A stretch of DNA of 64,000 nucleotides. Source: Calditrichota bacterium. GTDB lineage: Bacteria; Electryoneota; RPQS01. Numbering within the stretch: position 1 is the stretch's first letter; each line of letters opens with the position of its first letter. Where the stretch lies: assembly GCA_020637445.1 (NCBI GenBank), contig JACJVZ010000001.1, positions 1,364,001 through 1,428,000 of the forward strand, written 5' to 3'. The translations under genes and the position numbers were made by a program. Of this stretch, positions 51,185-61,700 are shown piece after piece. The notes below the pieces were generated by a model, which was not told the DNA's origin, made no database searches, and worked only from the letters and a program-made list of their open reading frames with translations.

Positions 51185-52492
51185 CTACAGCTTCACCACG
51201 TTGTCTCGTTTCCCAAGCCCGGCCGTCGCGTTGCGTGCGTCGAAGACCAACGCGCAGTTCTCGGCGAGCATCGCGTAGTCGATCGATCTGTGATCCGTGC
51301 AAATCACCGCGACGTCGTATTTCTTCGCGGCTTCTTTGTTGAACGGCACGGATTTCATGCGATGATTGGCCGTGTCTACTTCAGGGATGAACGGATCGTG
51401 ATAGTCCACCTGAGCGCCGCGCTTCATCAAGAGTTCAATGATATCCAGCGACGGAGATTCCCGCGAATCGTCGATATCCCGCTTGTAGGCCACGCCCATC
51501 ACCAGCGCTTTGCAGCCCTTGACGGCTTTTCCGCGTTCATTCAAAGCGTCGGCGACTCGCTGAGTAACGTAATCGGGCATCTTGGTGTTAATATCGTCGG
51601 CCAGTTCGATAAACCGTGCGCGGTATTTCAGAGTCTTGAGTTTCCACGACAGGTAGATCGGATCGATGGGAATACAATGGCCACCCAAACCCGGCCCCGG
51701 ATAGAACGGCATGAAACCGAACGGCTTTGTCGAAGCGGCGCGAATCACTTCCCACACGTCGACGCCGAGAATCTCGCACATGATCGCAAGTTCGTTCACC
51801 AATCCGATGTTGATGGAGCGGAACGTGTTCTCAAGCAGTTTTACGAGTTCCGCGGCCTGCGTACTAGAAACCGGCACGAGTTTTTCGATGACCAAACCGT
51901 ACACTGCCTGCGCCGCGTCCAAACAGGCAGGTGTCGATCCGCCCATGACTTTCGGGGTATTGAACGTGCCGTATTTTTCGTTGCCGGGATCGACACGCTC
52001 CGGCGAAAACGCGATGAAGACGTCTTCACCAACTTTCAAGCCCTTTTCTTCGAAGGCCGGCACCATGAGCTCGTCCGTCGTGCCAGGATACGTCGTACTC
52101 TCGAGTACGATCAAAAGACCCGGATGAGCATACTTCAAAATTTCGTCCCGCGCCGCGATGATATAAGAAATATCCGGATCACCAGTTTTGCGCAACGGAG
52201 TCGGAACGCAAATCGAAATCGCGTCCAAGTCCTTTATCACGGAGTAGTCTGTCGTCGCTTTTAGCTTTCCGGACTTGACCGAGTCCGCAAGCTCTTTGTC
52301 GTTCACGTCGAGAATGTAGTTTTCGCCGCGGTTGATGAGGTCGACTTTCCCTTGCGTGATGTCGATACCCGTAACGCTAATACCTTTGACGGCGAATTGA
52401 ACAGCTAGCGGAAGACCTACGTACCCGAGGCCGACAACGCCGACTCGCAGGGTACCTTCTTGGGCCTTCTTCTTTAACTCATTCAGAATCAT
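51185..52492 (-). CDS. UDP-N-acetylhexosamine dehydrogenase (WbpA/WbpO/TviB type)
   Basis: 435 residues. Rossmann motif VGLGYVGLPLAVQFAVKG; active-site Cys in GPGLGGHCIPIDPIYLSW; the C-terminal domain contains KALVMGVAYKRDIDDSRESP. The GGHCIPIDP form distinguishes HexNAc dehydrogenases from UDP-glucose dehydrogenase, so UDP-GlcNAcA or UDP-GalNAcA is the likely product. I chose the ATG at 52492 (MILNELKKKAQEG); the frame reaches 52543 without support. It appears to be the first gene of the 17-gene run. Confidence 0.9.
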   Translation of the reverse strand: MILNELKKKAQEGTLRVGVVGLGYVGLPLAVQFAVKGISVTGIDITQGKVDLINRGENYILDVNDKELADSVKSGKLKATTDYSVIKDLDAISICVPTPLRKTGDPDISYIIAARDEILKYAHPGLLIVLESTTYPGTTDELMVPAFEEKGLKVGEDVFIAFSPERVDPGNEKYGTFNTPKVMGGSTPACLDAAQAVYGLVIEKLVPVSSTQAAELVKLLENTFRSINIGLVNELAIMCEILGVDVWEVIRAASTKPFGFMPFYPGPGLGGHCIPIDPIYLSWKLKTLKYRARFIELADDINTKMPDYVTQRVADALNERGKAVKGCKALVMGVAYKRDIDDSRESPSLDIIELLMKRGAQVDYHDPFIPEVDTANHRMKSVPFNKEAAKKYDVAVICTDHRSIDYAMLAENCALVFDARNATAGLGKRDNVVKL

Positions 52493-52655
52493 AAAGTTCT
52501 TTTTATCCTTCCCGAAAATCGGTGACTCTAAATATACAAACAAGTGGGTTGAAATGCAATGAAATCAGGGTCAGTCAAGGACCCAATACAAGATGCTTTG
52601 CAATTGTTATACCTTTATTTACGACTTTCAAATAAAGAAGTCTGGACAAGTAAAA

Positions 52656-52681
52656 ATGGGCGGCCTTGATAGACCGCCCAT
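52656..52681 (-). terminator. Rho-independent terminator after the FG-GAP gene
   Basis: ATGGGCGG and CCGCCCAT form a stem, followed on the minus strand by TTTTTACTTG. It separates the FG-GAP gene from the polysaccharide operon. Confidence 0.85.
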
Positions 52682-52729
52682 CCTGAAAATCATACTCGGT
52701 AGCCATTGGGCTATCCTGCGGGAGTTCCT

Positions 52730-54079
52730 CTATTGCAGGCTGAGCAAGTAGACTCGGCCGACATTTTCGAAATCACCGTTGTCCCACCAGCGGGCGCCAA
52801 CCGCCAAATCGGTCGAACCGTTGCCGTCTAAGTCACCAAACGACGCCACACTATTTCCTGCTGCGTCAGCAATATTCTCGCCCGAAAACTGGTAGAAATC
52901 AGTCTCCCAGCCGCCGTAGAAGAAGGAGACAACCCCGCGGCTCTGGTTGGCGTTGGCTGCCTGAGCTGCCCAGTCGCCTTTGCCATCGCCGTTTAGGTCA
53001 CCCAAGGCAAAGACCTTTTCACCAAACCGACCCGCCTCTGCTGAACCCGTAAAGGTCGCGGAGGGTCCGTTTGGTAATGTAGTGCCGCCGTGGTACAGAT
53101 AAACCTTGCCCAGTTGTTTCCCACCCGAAGTGAATTGCGGGGCGCCAACCAGAATTTCAGCGACTCCGTCGCCGTTCATGTCAGGCACAATCGCTGTGGA
53201 CCAGCCAAACTCGTCCTGAAAGCTCGTCAATTCGCCCTTGTACAGCATAACCGTCTTGGTTGTGCTGATTTCCTTACCGCCCGCAAAAACGTACACAGCG
53301 CCGTTATACGTGGCCTCAGCGCCATAATGAGGCGCGCCGATGATCAAGTCAGCTTGGCCGTCACCCGTCACGTCTCCGGTCGAAACCGCAGTGCCGAACA
53401 AGTCATTCAACGTACCCAATTTGTACTCGAGGTCCGGCTTGTTGGCCACACCGTTCGCGTTGCCGAAATAGACATATACGCGGCCGGAAGTGGCGCCGTT
53501 CTTGGCCGAGTGCGGTGCTCCGACGACGAGGTCGGCATAATTGTCACCGTTCACGTCGTGTGACATGTCAATCGAATGGCCGAACGAGTCTTTGCTTTCG
53601 CCTGCCGTGATCTTGACACTCGTGCCGCCGAATCCCGAGCCGCCCATGTACAGGTAGACTTTGCCGGCAGGCTTGGCACCTGTGCCCTGTCCGCCTTCCG
53701 CGGCAATCGCTAAGTCGGGAGTGCCGTCGCCGTTAAAGTCGCCAGTGGACATCGAGCTTCCAAACAATTCACCGTCTTCTTGGCCCTGAATCTTCATGGT
53801 CGGCGTTTCGGCAAGCAGTCCGTCGTAGAACAAGACTGCGCCGCGTGCGACAGGCCCGGCATTTTCTCCGGTATACGAAACCGCATACAGCGGCTTGTCC
53901 CCCGTCCAAGCGTGCGCTCCGTCAATCGCAGAACCATAATAGGCCCGGGCCTCAGGACCGTCCATGACGCGCAACAGGTATTTTGCCGAGGTGTTCTTGG
54001 ATTCAAGCTGGGCCAGCGATAGCGCGTACACAGCCAGAATCAACACCGACGACACCAAAATATAACCAATTCTCTTCAT
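52730..54079 (-). CDS. Secreted FG-GAP beta-propeller protein
   Basis: 449 residues. Signal peptide MKRIGYILVSSVLILAVYA ending near SLAQ. Six clear FG-GAP blades, each with a calcium-loop motif such as TGDFNGDGTPDLAIAA, HDVNGDNYADLVVGAP, GDVTGDGQADLIIGAP, PDMNGDGVAEILVGAP, GDLNGDGKGDW and GDLDGNGSTDLAVGA. A degenerate first blade (YYGSAIDGAHAWTGDKPLYA) brings the count to seven, as in integrin-alpha-type propellers. No type IX domain or lipobox is present. Likely a surface binding or adhesion role. It ends at a good terminator. Confidence 0.88.
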   Translation of the reverse strand: MKRIGYILVSSVLILAVYALSLAQLESKNTSAKYLLRVMDGPEARAYYGSAIDGAHAWTGDKPLYAVSYTGENAGPVARGAVLFYDGLLAETPTMKIQGQEDGELFGSSMSTGDFNGDGTPDLAIAAEGGQGTGAKPAGKVYLYMGGSGFGGTSVKITAGESKDSFGHSIDMSHDVNGDNYADLVVGAPHSAKNGATSGRVYVYFGNANGVANKPDLEYKLGTLNDLFGTAVSTGDVTGDGQADLIIGAPHYGAEATYNGAVYVFAGGKEISTTKTVMLYKGELTSFQDEFGWSTAIVPDMNGDGVAEILVGAPQFTSGGKQLGKVYLYHGGTTLPNGPSATFTGSAEAGRFGEKVFALGDLNGDGKGDWAAQAANANQSRGVVSFFYGGWETDFYQFSGENIADAAGNSVASFGDLDGNGSTDLAVGARWWDNGDFENVGRVYLLSLQ

Positions 54080-54120
54080 GGCATTCTTCCGGTTTGTGAG
54101 CGAAAGCTCATGGAGTGAGT

Positions 54121-54155
54121 CGAGGAGTGGCGGCGGTTGACCGCACCACTCCTCG
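54121..54155 (-). terminator. Strong hairpin between PorV-OmpA and FG-GAP genes
   Basis: CGAGGAGTGG and CCACTCCTCG are perfectly paired around a 15-nt loop that contains a further CGG/CCG pairing. It lies 24 bp after the stop at 54179. No T tract follows, so it may be a partial terminator or an RNA-stabilising hairpin. Confidence 0.5.
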
Positions 54156-54178
54156 ACGCAAAGTACTACAGTATTTAG

Positions 54179-55624
54179 TTACCGAATGCGAACGAGGTCG
54201 ATGCGGCGGTTCTGGTAGCGGCCTTGCTCGTTGGCATTGCTGGCAACGGGCTTCGTCGAACCATAACCCTTGGCGACCAAGCGGCTGGGATCAACACCGC
54301 GCGAGATCAGGTAGTTGCGAACGGCGTCCGCACGAGCCTGCGACAGCGGGTTGTTAATCGCATCCGAACCGGTGTTATCGGTGTGGCCTTGAACTTCAAG
54401 CAACTGGATTTCCGGATGCTCGTTGATCAGCTTGGCCGCGCCGTCCAACACGCGCGCGAATTCATCGGTAATCTCTGCGCTGCCCGTGGCGAAGTTGATA
54501 CCCGGGAAGCTGACGACGCCGCCGGTCTCCATCCACACGGCTTCGATGGAATCTTTCTGCTCGGGACGCAGCAATTCGAGGCTGAGCTTGAGGGAGGGGT
54601 TACCTTCGAAGATGTAACGATGGATGAATTCCTTCGGGCCATCCGATTTTTCCATCATGGCAGCTTCCTTGCGCTCACGCTTCAGGCTGCCCATGGCGCT
54701 CCGCAGGCTGTTGCACTCCTTGAAGTAGAAGTTCAACGAGATGCGGTGATTCTCGCCCAAGAATGCTTGCGGCTCTTCGACGTAAGCATACTGCAGGGCG
54801 AAGCTCTTGAAACCGAAACCAAAACCGGCGGTCATACCACGGTTGGCTTCTTCCGTTTCAACCAGATCGTTCATACCCGCGGCGAGGTAGAAGCTCACGT
54901 TGTCGCTGATCGGCAGGTCGTAGGCACCACCGACGTCCAACGTCGTTTCTTCATCCTTCACCTTGTTCAGGTCGGTCGTCAGCGTGACGTTTTTCCACGG
55001 CTTGACACCGAAACCGAGTCGGGCTTCATAAGGTGTCTGATCCTGACCGTACTCACCCGCAAGGTCACGCATCATGAAGCCAACAGTGACTTCATCATAC
55101 GGGCGGAAGAGCAAGCCTGCATCGACGCCCCAGCCGTCATCAGTGATGAGATCGCTCTGGATGAACTTTGCACCGAGTCCGAGGGCGAAACCGCCACCCA
55201 AACCTCGCGCGTAGTTCAACTGGAACGCATTGTCGGCGGCGTCAAATGTGCCCGTCTTGTTTCCGGTATTGTCCGACTGAATCAAACCAGTCGTACCGGA
55301 ATTGAGCCAGGACAGACCGAAGGTCCCAAGCTTCTCGGCACACAGCGACGCTCCGATGTAGTTGTAATTGCGATCGGCTTCCAGCCCACCGGTATACATG
55401 AGCGACACTTCGAATTTGTGCAGCCATTGTAACGCAGCGGGGTTCCAGTAGGCCGCGGTCGCATCGTTGGCTACGGCGGTTTGGGCGGTACCCATTGCCA
55501 TACCACGCGCACCCACACCCATCCGCAAGAACGGAGCGGCATGGTTTTGCGCGTTGGCGGCAGTGATACCGAAGAGCATCATTATGCACAGACCCAGCGC
55601 CGTGTTGCGAATTCGGGATGTCAT
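54179..55624 (-). CDS. PorV/PorQ-type outer-membrane barrel fused to OmpA domain
   Basis: 481 residues. The signal peptide ends at NAQ. About 25-320: FLRMGVGARGMAMGTAQTAV and DATAAYWNPAALQW are the hallmark start of PorV/PorQ (UPF0164) barrels, proteins that shuttle type IX cargo at the outer membrane; the strands continue through LGLGAKFIQSD and AYVEEPQAFLG. About 375-481 is an OmpA-family peptidoglycan-binding domain (EVQGHTDNTGSDAINNPLSQ, GYGSTKPVASN, NRRIDLVRIR). AGGAGG immediately upstream supports ATG 55624. It lies between the FG-GAP gene and a giant type IX cargo. Fusion of the two domains is unusual. Confidence 0.85.
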   Translation of the reverse strand: MTSRIRNTALGLCIMMLFGITAANAQNHAAPFLRMGVGARGMAMGTAQTAVANDATAAYWNPAALQWLHKFEVSLMYTGGLEADRNYNYIGASLCAEKLGTFGLSWLNSGTTGLIQSDNTGNKTGTFDAADNAFQLNYARGLGGGFALGLGAKFIQSDLITDDGWGVDAGLLFRPYDEVTVGFMMRDLAGEYGQDQTPYEARLGFGVKPWKNVTLTTDLNKVKDEETTLDVGGAYDLPISDNVSFYLAAGMNDLVETEEANRGMTAGFGFGFKSFALQYAYVEEPQAFLGENHRISLNFYFKECNSLRSAMGSLKRERKEAAMMEKSDGPKEFIHRYIFEGNPSLKLSLELLRPEQKDSIEAVWMETGGVVSFPGINFATGSAEITDEFARVLDGAAKLINEHPEIQLLEVQGHTDNTGSDAINNPLSQARADAVRNYLISRGVDPSRLVAKGYGSTKPVASNANEQGRYQNRRIDLVRIR

Positions 55625-55686
55625 ATCCCTTCCTCCTGTCCTATCGGCTATTCTCAAGTAAATCATTTCAGGATTTAGAAATCTCC

Positions 55687-55714
55687 GGGTGGGGAAGGTT
55701 GCCCTTCCCCACCC
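55687..55714 (-). terminator. Perfect 12-bp hairpin after the giant type IX cargo gene
   Basis: GGGTGGGGAAGG and CCTTCCCCACCC enclose the tetraloop TTGC, 13 bp after the stop at 55728. The tail on the minus strand (GGAGATTTCT) is weak in T, so termination may be partial and allow readthrough into the PorV-OmpA gene. Confidence 0.55.
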
Positions 55715-55727
55715 ATCGAATTGTCAC

Positions 55728-58700
55728 TTAGTTCTTCGTCTGCTTGTAGGCGACCTTGACGATGTTGTTGACCGTCTTGCCGCTGCCGGACACGGTCACG
55801 TTCGCAAGGTAAACACCAGCCGCGACTTCTTCGCCCTTCTCGTTCGTTCCTGCCCACGTGATCGGCGTACCATAATTGGCCAGCACACCGTCATACACCG
55901 TGGCCACGAAGCGACCCGAGAAGTCGTAGATCTTGATCGTCACGTGCGCACCCGGACCTGCGTCAGGACCGATCGGCAGGACGAAGGTCGTGTAACCGTC
56001 TTCCTTGGTGAACGGGTTCGGATAGTTGTACGTTTCGCCGTCAAGATTGATGCTCTTGAAGCCGACGCGCACCGGCCACTGCATCGTCGCACGGTTGCCA
56101 GCAATGTCGCTGACTTCGGCGTGCGCCGTGTAGTTGCCACCTTCCAGACCTTCAAAGGCCAGGGTCACGTAACCGGTCAAGCCATTACCGGCGATGCTGA
56201 CGTTCATCGTACCACCGGCATTGGTGCCGTCTTCAGCCGTCAGCCACATGCTGACACTTTCGGCATCCAGACCGACCGTACCAACTTCCTCGAAGTCCGC
56301 ACGGAACGTAATCGGCGCGCCAACCTGTAGCGGGTTGTTGTCGTCGGATTCCGGCTGGAAGTTCGTGAAGACCGGGGCCGCCACGTCAACTGTGTACAGT
56401 TGCGAGATCGGCGCCATCGGCGTGCCACCCGTGAACTCACCGTTCAGCGTGGCGCGGATGCTGACAATATCCGTCAGATCGAAGTTGGCGCAGTACGAAG
56501 CGACGTCGCCTTCGAAGTTCACCGGCGCATCCACCACGATCGGGGCGAACACCAGATTACCATCGACAAGCATCGCGCCTTCAAGCGTCATGGTCAGCGA
56601 GCTGCGGTCAACCTGATCGCAACCGACGTTGACGTCGAAGCAATGCGGCATTGCGGACACGTAGAACGGTTCGAGGAAGTAGATCTCGTTCAGGCACGGG
56701 CCGAAGCCGACAGCCTGGAAGCGCCACAGTTCCGTCGTCGTGTTGCATACGTTGTCACACACCGTCACCATCGCGCGGTAGCGGCCTTCAGGCAGGTTGC
56801 CCACCCAAGTCAGGATGCCGCCACTAATGTTGGCACCTTCTTCAAGCAGATCACGCCACTGGCCGTTATCCTCGTTCAGGAGGCGGAACTCGATACATTC
56901 AGGATCGATACCGCTATTGCCGTCAAGGCTGGAGACACCACGCGTCAGCGCGTTACGCCATGCACCAAGGTCGATACGCGAGGTGTTGGCTTCCGTGGAC
57001 GACTTGCTGGTCGTCTTCATGCCCTTCACATTGGTACCACCGATAATCGCGGTCGTCGTCGGGGTCACGTTCTTATCCATCAGCATGGAATGATCGCTGC
57101 CCGGGAAGCTCGCGGCACCGGCGTCTTCGTCATCATAGAAGCGAGCGCTGATGGTAATCGAGTTTTCAGCATCCACCACCGTATTCGGCAGCGGTGACAG
57201 CGGCTCGACCACCGGATCAACGTCGTCAACAGCCCACGTCTGGACAACCTCACTCGACGCGCCGTACTGATCCGTAGCCGTTACGCGGATGCGGATATCA
57301 GACGGAATGCCGTGGCCACCGAAGTCACCGAAGGTCGCTTCACCCGTCACGCTGAACACCTGCGCACGGTTCGCCGGATCATAACCCGGGTTCACGTTCA
57401 GGGTCAACGAAGAGGTCGTCAGGTCGTATTCGCAGATGCTTCCATCGCAGTCATAGAGACCGATGAAGTGCACATTGATACCACCGTTGCGGACATTGGC
57501 GGCGTCATTTTCAGCCACCGTCGCCGAGAAGCTCAACGGATAATCCGGATTCCAGAAGCCGTTATGCTGGCAGCCTTCGTTGTACGGCAGGATGCTGACC
57601 ACCGGACCCGAACTCAGCGAGTAGAAGGTCCATGTCGACGTCAACAGGTTGCCCACGCAGTCTTCGGCGTAGCCGTTGACCGTCCACGGACCCGCAATCG
57701 GATCAACCAGTACGATCTTGGCGCTCGAAGAAGTACGCTCAACGAAGTCTTCTTCATTTTCGTAGCGGGTCCATTCACCGCGCGGATCTACCACAACGAA
57801 CCAGACACGTTCGATATTGATACCCGAACCGTTGTCGTCCAGTGCGCTGTTGTCGCCACGGCCATCGCGGCCGTCCGCCTTGCTCGTCGTCGCCAGCTTG
57901 CTGTCCGCGGCTGCGAACTTGCTGCTGCTGGTGCGCGACATGGTGCTGGCACCCTTCGTCATATTACCGCCGCCGATTCCGGCCATCAAGCCGCCGCAAT
58001 CGTCGGTGTAGTGCATTTCGACCACCACGCCGCCGTCGTTGGAAACACTGTCACCGGAAGCCGGGAAGTGCGCCAGTTCGGTCGGGGTGCAGTTGTCAGC
58101 AGTGTAAGTACGGCTGCTGATGCTGATACCGTCGCCCGTGACGAGGTCATGATAGATGTTCATGGTCTTTACGATCAAGGCCAATCCAGTCTGGCCGTCA
58201 GCCAAGCTGTACGTAGCGTTGAACGTAACCGGTACTTCGGTGCGACCCATCGGATCGACCAGCGTCGGGCCACTGACCGGCGTGCTGTCGGGCAGGGTCA
58301 CGAGGCGGTACTCAATACCATTACCCGGTGCGATCGGTGCAGACTCAACCGTGGTCACTGTGAACGACAGTTCCGTCGGGTTGGCTCCGGTGGCTTCCGG
58401 ATTGATGAACGATCCACAAGCAACGTCATCGAAGTCAACGGCCGGGCCGGCGCAGTTGACGTGCCACGTCCAAGTGATACCCTGGTTGTCCGTGGTACCG
58501 ATGTTGCCAGCGGCGTCCGGAACGAACATGGTAATCTGGTGGTCACCCGGATCGTACATAAAGTCAGCGGCTTCGCCGGAGGGATCACCACCGATGTTGA
58601 ACACGAAGTCATTCTGTCCCGGCGAGTTGATGAAGAAGTTCAAACCTTCCATCGCCGTGTCAGCGACTGTGAACTCATGTCCGTCGATGACGAACTGAAC

Positions 58701-61700
58701 CGCACTCAGGTCGACGCCCGAGGCACCGAAGCAGCACCGCGCCCAGTCACTGATCGAGGCCTGAATGGTCGGGCGCTCGCCGCAATTGAACTCAGCTTCT
58801 TCGAAGTTGATCGGGTCTTCGTCGTAACGGTCACTCCAACCCCAATCGTGCGTCCAGTAGAAGTCACCGTCGTTGTTGAGGCAGTCCACCGGATCTTCGT
58901 TGGCCACGCCGTCACCGTCGTCGTCAATCGCTGCGCCCACAGGCGACACAGGCGTAATGACCGGCGGGATGATATCGACCGTGTAACGGTAATCCTGCGT
59001 TTCGTCGTTGTACAGACAGACGTTATTGTAAACGTGCCAGTGGGCGCACATCGTCAGCGGACACGAATCGTAGATGTATCCACCGCTCTGTTCGTCGTAC
59101 CAGTACGAGAACAGGTTGTCGATCAGGCCGTCCCACTGTACCGTCACCGACGCACGGTAACCAATCTGCACTTCGTTCTCAAAGATGGGTTCGAAGCGGA
59201 TGGCTTCCGCCGTGATTTCGTGTACGTAGTCATCCGGATAGTCACAGTTGGCCAGATCCAGATAGACGTAGTTGGTATCGATACCGGATTCGCGGTCGAC
59301 CAGGTCGGCCCAAATCGTCACACTGACGTCACCAATGTAGGTGGGCTCAGCGTAGGCGGTCGGCATCGTGTTGTCGACGTAGAACGGAGTGACATTGGTC
59401 GGGCGGTCATCCACGTAGAACTGAATCGTGTGGATACCCTGCGTCAGGCAACCGTACCACGGCGGGCAATCATAGAAGTCAGAGTCGAATTCGACGTTGA
59501 AGATACCGCTGACATCGTCGTACGACAGATGGAAGATGCTGTCCGGACGGCAACCTTCATCGAAGTTACCTTCCAGCTCAACCGGCTGTCCGTCGTTGAC
59601 GATGCGGATACCATCCAGCCAAACATCCACGCGATCCGGGGTCTGCGGAATGTCGCCCGCGCCCAGAACGACCCACCACGACGGCGTGCAGTCGGTAACC
59701 GGCATGCCATTGTAAGTCGGGTTCGGGAAGTCGGGTTCGCAGTCGGAACCGCTGTTCAACTGTACGAATTCGCTAATCGGACGAATCGCGGTCAGGAACA
59801 CACCGAAGCGGATGCGATCCGGGCAGAGGCTGCCGATGTCTGAGATATCCCAAACCGGCGTCCACTGGAAGTCCACGATTCCGTTTTCAAGGTCGCGGTC
59901 GTTGTAGGTGATACCCCACTCTTGCCACATACCTTCATATTGACCTGAAGCATCCGTCGTATCCCAGTTCCAGTAGGCCACGACCACTTGCCATTCTTCC
60001 GCGTTTTCCGGAAGCAGACTGTTGTCGAAGTGCATACGGAACGAAGACATCGGCGACACCAGGTTGTACTGGTCGAGGTCCTGCGATTGAATTTCTTCAA
60101 CACCGGAGATCAACGTGTAGTAGTACTGATAAGCCGGCACCAAACTGTAGGACTGCGACGGCAGGTACGGCTGGAACCACAGGTTACCGCCGGTGCCGCT
60201 GCCCCATGCCGGGATCGTAATTTCAAGGACGCCGTCTTCGCTAGCCAAGGTGCCGTTCGAGCCACCGTGGTTGTCAGCATGATGGAGGTCCATGAAGTAG
60301 GTCGTCATATGGATGAACGTGTTGTCACCTTCAGGCGTCACATTGGACGTGAAGACGGTGATGCGTCCATCGTCGTTGTCAAGGTCGCACGGTTGCGTGT
60401 TCGACGGCAACTGACCGGCGAAGTACGAGGATCCGGCTTCCGGCTCGACGCAGACCACACCCGCCTCAATCAAGCAGGCTTCCGTGTAGTCTTCGAGGGT
60501 TGCCAACACCCACGGCTGTTGTTCACCGTCACTCGGGACGCGCACCCAGTTGTCAACCCAGATTTGGGTTTCATCCGTGTTGGTCACGTCTTGACGGCGC
60601 CACACCGGCGGGTTCGGATCGACGTTCGCGTTTTCATCCCATGCCACTGCACGGAACCAAGCGTTAGCCGGGTAGACGTCGAACTCGAGCGTCACCTGCC
60701 ACAAGTGCCATCCAAGCCACTCGTTGCATTCGCTGACACTGTTGCTTTCGGCGTCGGCCAGCGGCAGCCAGGTCTGACCTTGGTCGGTCGAGATTTGGAA
60801 CTGAACTTGGGCCGTCCAGTTGGAATCACAGTCGTCGGACACGGCATACAAGTAGTCGTTGCAGCCGAATTCGTTGTCGTCGTCATAACCGACGATCGTG
60901 GCACGCTGGTACTGCGAGTCTTCAACGTAGATCGTGATCGTCGTTTCGCTGCAGTTACCGGCATGATCCCAAGCGATCGCACGCAGGTAGTAATTGCTGT
61001 TCGGCGTCAGTGCCGTGGTGGCCAATTGTGCCGACCACAGCGGGCCTTGCGAGTCACAGGAAATCGCATCGCCATATTCTTCGGAATCATTCGTTCCAAA
61101 GAAGCAAACGCTGTCGACTCCACTGTTGCCGCCTTCGCCGAAGACATCTTCAGCCGTTACGACCATGTTGACGATTTCGCCCCACGGAATGACCGTACCT
61201 TCCGGCGTCAAGTCACCGTTTACATTGGTGAACTGAACATCCGGCGGGCAGTTATCGACGCGAACCGTATCAGCGAAGATGACGTAAGCCATGTTCGATT
61301 CCGGAATCGCGTTATCGCTCAGGACGGCGCGGAGGCTAATCGTTCCGCACTCGCCTTCGAAGTAGTTGTAGACATCCCACGGATAGACCCAGTTACCGGT
61401 CACACCGTTGTCTTGGTAGGCATAACCGAAGCTGTGCCAGTATTCATCGTCATCCGGAGACTCAGCCCACTTGTATTCGAACCACACCGTATCGAGACCG
61501 GCGTCCGTAAGTTCATTGTTGAAGTGAACCCAGATATCGTCGGAGTCGTTGTGTTCGTCGAAGTCGTAGTTGCTGATTCCACAGTAACCGCCCAACAGAC
61601 CGTGCGACATCGGAAGCTGATCATCCAAATCGTACGGCAGGCTGTGGTCGATGATGATGTTGCGGCAATCCGTAGCCATCGTCACCAAGTCACCACCCAG

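Noticed and set aside
51173..52264. 363-residue plus-strand frame
   Set aside because: Antisense to the UDP-HexNAc dehydrogenase; no recognisable motifs.
54224..55432. 402-residue plus-strand frame
   Set aside because: Antisense to the PorV-OmpA gene, whose domains are unambiguous.
57312..59843. 843-residue plus-strand frame
   Set aside because: Antisense to the giant Ig-repeat gene, has low-complexity Arg/Val-rich product, no ribosome-binding site and no family features.
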